A DNA stretch of 64,000 nt from Gari tellinella (lineage: Eukaryota > Mollusca > Bivalvia > Cardiida > Psammobiidae), in contig OV277868.1 of assembly GCA_922989275.2 (NCBI GenBank), forward strand, positions 14,070,291 to 14,134,290, read 5' to 3'. The position numbers and the translations under genes were made by a program. This document shows positions 57,224 through 64,000 of the stretch, in pieces; the stretch's first letter is position 1, and each line of letters starts with the position of its first letter. Under the pieces are notes generated by a model. That model searched no databases. It was not told the origin of the DNA and saw only the letters and a program-made list of their open reading frames with translations.

Positions 57224-60005
57224 ACAACAAAAAGAGGCCCATGCAGGCCAAAATATCGCTCACCTGTAAAAAACAAACACAAGGGTCACATGACCCCTGG
57301 GGTGGGATCACTTTTTACCCCCCCGAGACATAATTTCAAAAATCTTGCTGATGAACTTGAAAATTAAGTGTTCTGTCAAATATTTTGTACATGGGTGGTT
57401 TCAGACAGGAAGACTTTTCATTGAAAAAAATCTATTTTTAGCTAATGTAACCCAGATATGCAACAGACCCGAACCATTTCAGCAATATTGGTAAAGAACA
57501 TCTAAAAGTGTCACTATGCCAAATATCAAAGCTCTTGCCATAATAGTTTCAGAAGAATATTTCACTATATAACTCTATATAAAACTGCGACCCCTAGGGC
57601 CTTGACAGTTTTGACCCAAGGGGCATAATTTGAACAATCTTAATAGAGGACCTGTAGATGATGCTTTGTGTCAAATATCTAAGCTCAGGGTACTGTGGTT
57701 TCAGACAAGAAGATTTGTTAAGTTTTCATTTAAAAAATCTATTTTTAGCTCCTGTGACCTAGATATGCAACAGACCGGAACCATATTTACAATATTGGTT
57801 AAGGGCTTCTAGAAATGTCACCATGCCAAATATCAAAGCTCTGGCCATATTAGTTTTAGAGACAAATATGTTCGAAGATTTCACTATACATGTATAACTC
57901 TATGTAAATTTACGACCCCCGGGGCATGGGCATTTTTGACCCCAGGGACATAATTTGAACAATCTTGAAAGAGGACCTAAAGATGATGATGCTTTGTGCC
58001 AAATATCTAAGCTCAAGGTACTGTGGTTTCAGATAAGAAGATTTTTTAAGTTTTCATTGAAAAAATCTCTTTTTTTTGGTCCTGTGACCTAGATATGCAA
58101 CAGACTGGAACTATATTTACAATATTGGTTAAGGGCTTCTAGAAGTGTCACCATGCCAAATATCAAAGCTCTGGCCATATTAGTTTCAGAGAAGATGTTT
58201 GAAGATTTCACTATATAACTCTATGTAAAATTACGACCCCCCAGGGCGGGGTCATTTTTGACCCCAGGGACATAATTTGAACAATCTTGATAGAGGACCT
58301 GAAGACAATGCTTTGTGCCAAATATCTAAGCTCAGGATACAGTGGTTTCAGACAAGAAGATTTTTTAAGTTTTCATTGAAAAAATCTACTTTTAGCTCCT
58401 GTGACCTAGATATGCAACGGACCGAAACTTTTTGAACAACTTTGAAAGAGGACCATACAAGGATCATTCCTGCCAAGTTTGGTAACAAGAGGGCCAGAAT
58501 GGCCCTTGATTGCTCACCTGTCCATGGTGACACTAGGATTGGTCACTTGATTTCAGAAAAGAAGATTTGTAAAAGGTGACCCCAAGGGCGGGGCAAAATT
58601 TGATAGAGGACCTGTAGATGATGTTATGTGCAAAATATCTAAACTCAGTGTACTATGGTTTCAGACAAGAAGATTTTTGAAGTTTTCATTGAAAAAATCT
58701 ATTTTTAGCTCCGGTGACCCAGATATGCAACAGACCAGAACTAATTCATCAATATATGTGAAGGACCTCTAGAAGTTACACCATGCCAAGTATCAAAGCT
58801 CTGGCCATATTGGTTTCTGAGTAAAAGATGTTTGAACATTTCACTATGTAACTCTATGTAAAACGGTGACCCCCGGAGTGGGGCCAATTTTGACCCCAGG
58901 GGTAAAACTTGAACAATTTTGATAGAGGACCTGTAGACGATGCTATGTGCAAAATATCTAAACTCAGTGTACTATGGTTTCAGACAAGAAGATTTTTGAA
59001 GTTTTCTTTGAAAAAAATCTATTTTTAGCTCCGGTGACCCAGATATGAAACAGACTGAAACCAATTCAACAATATATGTGAAGGACTTCTAGAAATTATA
59101 CCATGCCAAATATCAAAGCTCTGGTCATATTGGTTTCAGAGAAAAAGATGTTTGAACATTTCACTATATAACTCTATGTAAAACTTTGACCCCCGGGGCG
59201 GGGCCAATTTTGACCCCAGGGACAAAATTTGAACAACTTTGATAGAGGACTTGTATACGATGCTATGTTCAAAATATCTAAGCTCAGTGTACTATGGTTT
59301 CAGACAAGAAGATTTTTTAAGTTATCATTGAAAAAATCTATTTTCAGCTCCGGTGACCCAGATATGCAACAGACCGGAACCAATTCAACAATATATGTCA
59401 AATACCTCTAGAAGTTATACCATGCCAAATATCAAAGCTCTGGTCATATTGGTTTCAGAGAAAAAGATGTTTGAACTTTTCACTATATAACTCTATGTAA
59501 AACGGTGACCCCCGGGGCAGGGTCAATTTTGACCCCAGGGGCAAAATTTGAAAAATTTGATAGAAGACCTGTAGATGATGCTATGTGCCAAATATCTAAG
59601 CCCTGCCCTTTTTGGTTTTTGACAAGAAGATTTTTTAAGATTTCCTCATTTTTGCACTTTGGTTGCCATGGCAACCAGAGTTCTGCATTGTTTCAAATTC
59701 TTTGAACAACTTTGAAAGAGCTTGACCCAAGGAACATTCCTGTGAAGTTTGGTTGCAATCCAGCCAGTGGTTTTGGAGAAGAAGATGTTTGAAGAAATTG
59801 TTGACGCACAACGCACGACGCACAACGACGGACGCCGGACAAAACTGACCACAAAAGCTCACCTTGAGCACTTTGTGCTCAGGTGAGCTAAAAATCCATC
59901 TAGTAGTCTAGGAAGAGAAGTCGTTTGAAGAAATTGTTGACGATGGACGACGACGACGACAGACACAGCACTATCAAAATAGCTCACCTTGGCACTTTGT
60001 GCAAT
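57224..60005 (+). mobile_element. Pearl-like element P5, ~320-bp core units, hosting a nested P5
   Basis: The start block ACAACAAAAAGAGGCCCATG then ATATCGCTCACCTG. Core units (CATAATTTGAACAATCTTGA, GAGGACCTGTAGATGATGC, CAGACAAGAAGATTTTTTAA, GATATGCAACAGACCGGAAC, ATATCAAAGCTCTGGCCATA) begin near 57620, 57945 and 58268. The 3' part resumes after the nested element at 59891 with GAAGAAATTGTTGACGATGG and (GAC)n. It ends in a decayed AGCTCACCTTGGCACTTTGT without its second arm. Confidence 0.82.
58485..59890 (+). mobile_element. Pearl-like element nested in P5
   Basis: Start ACAAGAGGGCCAGAATGGCC, three ~320-bp P5-type core units (near 58610, 58920 and 59235), GACGCACAACGCACGACGCA, and the hairpin AGCTCACCTTGAGCACTTTG / TGCTCAGGTGAGCTA. 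The host reads TTTGGTA | AAAATCCATC. It has the same core family as its host, so P5 inserted into P5. Confidence 0.88.
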
Positions 60006-60189
60006 GAATCACCAAAGGCGAAGACATTTTAAGATGACCTTTACATAGAAAATTCTTACAAAAATTCTAATGTTGTATGTAACAAACATTTTTTACTCCA
60101 TGTTAATTGCAAAGAGTTTGATCAAGATCAAATGTTGACTTGGTGCCTGTCTGGTCAGCCTCCAAACTTTGCAACTCTAGAGCCTTTCT

Positions 60190-60433
60190 TAACCCATTAC
60201 CCAGTAATTGCCCCTTTTTACGTTTTGAATTTATTCCTTCACTGTAGAAAATAATTTATACAGTTATGGATATTCATCCAAAGATTTGTTTTCCATATTC
60301 TGGCATATGGTGGCTTAAAGCAGGCTAAAGTAAAGCATAATGCACCTTAAGGCACATTCTGCTTTACTTTCAACTTGCTTTAAGTAGTCATCTGTCTTTA
60401 AAAAGTAGAAATAGACTATGGGGTAATTGGTTA
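60190..60433 (-). repeat. H1 MITE, reverse, full length
   Basis: TTAACCCATTACCCAGTAAT at the left and ACTATGGGGTAATTGGTTAC at the right. The GCATAATGCACC / GGCACATTCTGCTTTACTTT hairpin is central. It lies ~490 bp downstream of the ACADS stop codon. Confidence 0.85.
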
Positions 60434-60713
60434 CTAAGTCATACAGCAAAATCCTTCTACTAAACAGATTTTAGTGTTTAAAGCATGTGACTGCTTCAAA
60501 GCATAATGAGAGTAAAGCAAAATACTCATTCAGAAGGTTTTCTGTTTCACAGTCATCCCACTGTAAGTTTTTTAGCACCATTAGTAAGACTTTGTGAGAA
60601 TGTTTAACCCTTAGCTCGCCAAATAAATTGTCGTCTGCTATATTTCTCGTCTGCTTCAAGTTTCAAAGTGCTTCAAAGTTGCTCAAAATTGCTGAAAATG
60701 TTGTCTGAGTGTC

Positions 60714-60776
60714 AAACAGCTTGGATCCGGATGAGACGCCGAGTTACTCGGCGTCTCATCCGGATCCAAGCTGTTT
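60714..60776. repeat. H2 palindrome, perfect 31-bp arms
   Basis: AACAGCTTGGATCCGGATGA onward to GACGCCGAGT, one T at 60745, then the exact complement. It is the most intact H2 hairpin here and lies ~100 bp beyond the ACADS poly(A) signal. Confidence 0.92.
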
Positions 60777-60878
60777 GCATATGGAGCTATAGTCGTGAGT
60801 GGCAGGCTATGGGTTAACTTTGAACAATATGGCCATATTTCGACTGCAATATACGGTCAATCAACAAATATCAAACAG

Positions 60879-60884
60879 TTTATT
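60879..60884 (-). promoter_or_regulatory. ACADS: ACADS poly(A) signal AATAAA
   Basis: AATAAA on the minus strand, 37 bases after the TAA stop. This implies a very short 3' UTR, with cleavage expected around 60850-60870. Confidence 0.8.
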
Positions 60885-60920
60885 TATGTATGAAGGATGT
60901 TCAACTTTGCAGTGTCTGTC

Positions 60921-61076
60921 TTAAGATGCATGGTATTCTTTGAGCAATTGTCCGGCTATGACGAGTCTCTGTACCTCACTTGTTCCCTCATAAATCTCAG
61001 TGATTCTGGCATCCCTGTAGTGCCTCTCTGCTGGCATGTCTGTAACATAACCCATTCCTCCAAGCACCTGTATTGC
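60921..61076 (-). CDS. ACADS: Short-chain acyl-CoA dehydrogenase, last coding exon
   Basis: The minus-strand exon encodes 51 residues and a TAA (60921-60923): [51 protein letters not shown]. This is the C-terminal end of mitochondrial short-chain acyl-CoA dehydrogenase, the flavoenzyme for the first step of butyryl-CoA beta-oxidation. The IYEGTSE segment holds the catalytic-base glutamate region and QxLGGMGY part of the FAD/substrate site; both are intact. The 5' side is a clean acceptor (TTATAACAG|GCA) in phase 0. It continues from the exon at 63047-63103 (...[11 protein letters not shown]), as in vertebrate ACADS. Nothing suggests a pseudogene. The plus-strand ORF over it is its antisense shadow. 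Confidence 0.95.
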   Translation of the reverse strand, partial: AIQVLGGMGYVTDMPAERHYRDARITEIYEGTSEVQRLVIAGQLLKEYHAS

Positions 61077-61272
61077 CTGTTATAACACAAACATAAGTCT
61101 AAGCCAAGACAATCTTAGTCTATGCCAATACAGTATTTTATTACCAACTAAAGAAGATTCTTGGAATCTGATTGGAAGTGGAGACACAAACTTGACTTGT
61201 ACAAGAGGTAATGTTTGTGAACACATGAGAATTTCTATCCCGTACAGCTGCACTCATTTTAGACTTCAGTTT
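61077..61272 (-). other. ACADS: ACADS last intron, 3' part
   Basis: Ordinary intron sequence between the minisatellite and the acceptor at 61077. A TGTTTGTGTTATAACAG tract precedes the exon. Confidence 0.75.
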
Positions 61273-63046
61273 ATGTGAGCTATAGTATAATGTGAGCTAT
61301 GCATGTTTCTCCAGCCTACATACCTGGTGGGTTACTTATATGTGAGCTATAGTATAATGTGAGCTATGCATGTTTCTCCAGCCTACATACCTGGTGGGTT
61401 ACTTATATGTGAGCTATAGTATAATGTGAGCTATGCATGTTTCTCCAGCCTACATACCTGGTGGGTTACTTATATGTGAGCTATAGTATAATGTGAGCTA
61501 TGCATGTTTCTCCAGCCTACATACCTGGTGGGTTACTTATATGTGAGCTATAGTACAATGTGAGCTATACATGTTTCTCCAGCCTACATACCTGGTGGGT
61601 TACTTATATGTGAGCTAAAGTATAATGTGAGCTATGCATGTTTCTCCAGCCTACATACCTGGTGGTTACTTTTATGTGAGCTATAGTATAATGTGAGCTA
61701 TGCATGTTTCTCCAGTCTACATACCTGGTGGGTAACTTATATGTGAGCTATAGTATAATGTGAGCTATGCATCTTTCTCCAGCCTACATACCTGGTGGGT
61801 TACTTATATGTGAGCTATAGTATAATGTGAGCTATGCATGTTTCTCCAGCCTACATACCTGGTGGGTTACTTATATGTGAGCTATAGTATAATGTGAGCT
61901 ATGCATGTTTCTCCAGCCTACATACCTGGTGGGTTACTTATATGTGAGCTATAGTATAATGTGAGTTATACATGTTTCTCCAGCCTACATACCTGGTGTG
62001 TTACTTATATGTGAGCTATAGTATAATGTGAGCTATACATGTTTCTCCAGCCTACATACCTGGTGGGTTACTTATATGTGAGCTATAGTATAATGTGAGC
62101 TATGCATGTTTCTCCAGCCTACATACCTGGTGGGTTACTTATATGCAAGCTATAGTATAATGTGAGCTATGCATGTTTCTCCAGCCAACATACCTGGTGG
62201 GTTACTTATATGTGAGCTATAGTATAATGTGAGCTATGCATGTTTCTCCAGCCTACATGCCTGGTGGGTTACTTATATGTGAGCTATAGTATAATGTGAG
62301 GTATGCATGTTTCTCCAGCCTACATACCTGGTGGGTTACTTATATGTGAGCTAAAGTATAATGTGAGCTATGCATGTTTCTCCAGCCTACATACCTGGTG
62401 GTTACTTTTATGTGAGCTATAGTATAATGTGAGCTATGCATGTTTCTCCAGTCTACATACCTGGTGGGTAACTTATATGTGAGCTATAGTATAATGTGAG
62501 CTATGCATCTTTCTCCAGCCTACATACCTGGTGGGTTACTTATATGTGAGCTATAGTATAATGTGAGCTATGCATGTTTCTCCAGCCTACATACCTGGTG
62601 GGTTACTTATATGTGAGCTATAGTATAATGTGAGCTATGCATGATTCTCCAGCCTACATACCTGGTGGGTTACTTATATGTGAGCTATAGTATAATGTGA
62701 GTTATACATGTTTCTCCAGCCTACATACCTGGTGGGTTACTTATATGTGAGCTATAGTATAATGTGAGCTATGCATGTTTCTCCAGCCTACATACCTGGT
62801 GAGTTACTTATATGTGAGCTATAGTATAATGTGAGCTATGCATGTTTCTCCAGCCTTCATACCTGGTGGGTTACTTATATGTGAGCTATAGTATAATGTG
62901 AGCTATGCATGTTTCTCCAGCCTACATACCTGGTGGGTTACTTATATGTGAGATATGCATGTTTCTCCAGCCTACATACCTGGTGGGTTACGTATATGTG
63001 AGCTATAGTATAATGTGAGCTATGCATGTTTCTCCAGCCTACATAC
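61273..63046. repeat. 67-bp minisatellite in ACADS intron; each unit carries a 5' splice-site copy
   Basis: About 26 units of 67 bp (one of 50 bp near 62931-62980), each reading ACATACCTGGTGGGTTAC, TTATATGTGAGCTATAGTAT, AATGTGAGCTATGCATG and TTTCTCCAGCCT on the plus strand. On the minus strand, the gene's sense strand, each unit is CACCAG|GTATGTAGGCTGG..., the same boundary as the true exon end at 63047. CTGG starts fall at 61324, 61391, 61458, 61525 and so on to 62930 and 62980. In 24 units GTATGT is intact; near 62270 it is GCATGT, and near 62867 it is GTATGA. A block of distinctive variants at ~61560-61870 recurs at ~62300-62610, a shift of ~736 bp (11 units). Confidence 0.95.
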
Positions 63047-63103
63047 CTGGTGAGCTACTCTGGTGGCAGCCTCAGATGCTGCAAGTTTGGCCATCGCTGC
63101 TGT
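63047..63103 (-). CDS. ACADS: Short-chain acyl-CoA dehydrogenase, penultimate coding exon
   Basis: A 57-bp minus-strand exon encodes TAAMAKLAASEAATRVAHQ, matching the human ACADS region AAMAKLAASEAAT followed by .HQ. The acceptor is TATATTTGCAG|ACA and the donor CACCAG|GTATGT; both ends are in phase 0. It joins directly to AIQVLGG in the next exon. Earlier exons must lie beyond position 64000. The donor is immediately followed by the 67-bp array in which the same donor is copied about 26 times. If the first decoy were used, the extension would read V-C-R-L-E-K-H-A and then a TAG. Confidence 0.93.
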
Positions 63104-63960
63104 CTGCAAATATAGCAAGATATCACTGAAATTACAGAGCTAAAATATTGGTATTTTTTGCTTAAACCAACGCAAACACAATGCAATAAATGTTCTTTTT
63201 AGGCTTTTATTTTATGTGTTAGAGATTTAAAAGTGGTATTTTGTTATCAATTATCAATGTAGTTTACCTCAATACAAATTTTGAAAATGTTTTAGGATAG
63301 TTCATTGAAATCTAAAATGGCCGCCAAAATGGTTATTTTTAGTAACATTTAAGCTTTTAGAGCAATAACATTACTTATATTGACTACAATTGATACTCAC
63401 ATGGAACAATTTTAGTTGATTCCAATTAAACATTAACTTAGCAAATCATACTAGCTTTTATTTTGATTTGTTTCCATTAATCCAGTATTGAAATAAACCA
63501 AAATGGCTGCTGTATGTATAGTACTGTACCTACCTTCAGGGTTGTCAATAAGATTTGTATCAAGGGATAGTTTTGGAAAACCAATCGATTAGTCAAGGGG
63601 GGTTGGCCGAAAACGATTTTAAGCATTTTTACACTCCAAAGAAGAGCTCTCCTTGGCCAATTTTCACAACCTACAGGTATCGTCAACAGTTTGGTCTTAG
63701 AGTTCGGAAACCTATAATTATTCATGAAAATAATTTATTTTTTGCCTCTAATTTTGGACACCAAGATAAAAAGTATTTTCGGACACCATGTAACCAGGAA
63801 CCTATATAGATATACGTTATTCCGATAAGAGATCATCAGAGTATTTTCAGGCTCCAACTGTCTCTTACCTCCGTAAATGCTCGTTAAAGCAGTGTGCTTG
63901 GCCGTGTGTGTTATTAACAAGACTTTACCAGTGCCGGGAGATAAGCAACTACACAATCTT
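63104..63960 (-). other. ACADS: ACADS intron (upstream of the penultimate exon)
   Basis: No further exon is recognisable up to the window end. It contains AAATGGCCGCCAAAATGG at ~63313. ORFs of 82-84 codons on either strand (63477-63809) have no known domain. Confidence 0.6.
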
Positions 63961-64000
63961 AACCCTTTACCTCATAGCCTGTTTCTAGTTTTGAAAACAG
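63961..64000 (+). repeat. H1 MITE, start only (runs off the window)
   Basis: TTAACCCTTTACCTCATAGC then CTGTTTCTAGTTTTGAAAAC, the left terminus of H1. Confidence 0.75.

Noticed and set aside
60897..61085. 62-codon plus-strand ORF
   Set aside because: It is the antisense shadow of the last ACADS exon.
63477..63809. ORFs of 82-84 codons in the ACADS intron
   Set aside because: They overlap each other on opposite strands and show no domain and no ACADS similarity.

Overview
The window is nuclear DNA from an animal, most likely a heterodont (clam-like) bivalve mollusc. It is AT-rich and almost free of host genes. It is saturated with repeats of the kind known from bivalves: 'pearl'/Helentron-like elements with tandem cores and a terminal hairpin, TTAA-bounded hairpin MITEs, and several non-LTR retrotransposons. 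Nothing bacterial is seen. The species cannot be named from the sequence alone.

The only confident host gene is at the right end: the last two coding exons of short-chain acyl-CoA dehydrogenase (ACADS) on the minus strand, 63047-63103 and 60921-61076, with stop codon and poly(A) signal. Its last intron is nearly filled by a 67-bp minisatellite. Every unit of that array is a copy of the exon/intron boundary, so about 26 look-alike 5' splice sites lie just downstream of the real one. This is the most unusual structure I found.

Layout. 0-4 kb: a minus-strand LINE reverse transcriptase cut by a 3.2-kb DNA transposon (element A). 4-9.2 kb: intergenic sequence, MITEs, a hAT-like fragment and a 353-bp MITE. 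10.1-11.25 kb: decayed gene of a multicopy metazoan family ending in a CXC-like cysteine cluster. 11.9-14.4 kb: tandem repeats and element fragments. 15.1-24.1 kb: a nearly complete LINE (ORF1, endonuclease, RT) cut by a second LINE in reverse and by a TSD-less rolling-circle-type element. 24.3-30.8 kb: MITEs, two hAT-like elements, a pentanucleotide microsatellite and element G. 30.9-37.3 kb: element F, a 6.4-kb non-coding transposon with ~290-bp terminal inverted repeats; it carries a satellite array, another transposon (D), an ~800-bp purine repeat and a perfect 93-bp-arm palindrome with a hammerhead-ribozyme-like core. 37.5-48 kb: pearl-like elements nested in each other, a deleted Tc1 transposase and a second partial copy of F. 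48-51.1 kb: element C. 51.7-60 kb: a G-rich array and more pearl-like elements. 60.9-64 kb: ACADS.

Two themes recur. First, at five sites the uninterrupted target can be rebuilt in the window, and pearl-like elements prove to insert at A|A with no target duplication. In one case an RT reading frame is restored exactly. Second, six different DNA elements (A, B, C, D, F, G) have ends built from short tandem motifs, as though transposase-binding sites had been multiplied. None encodes a visible transposase.
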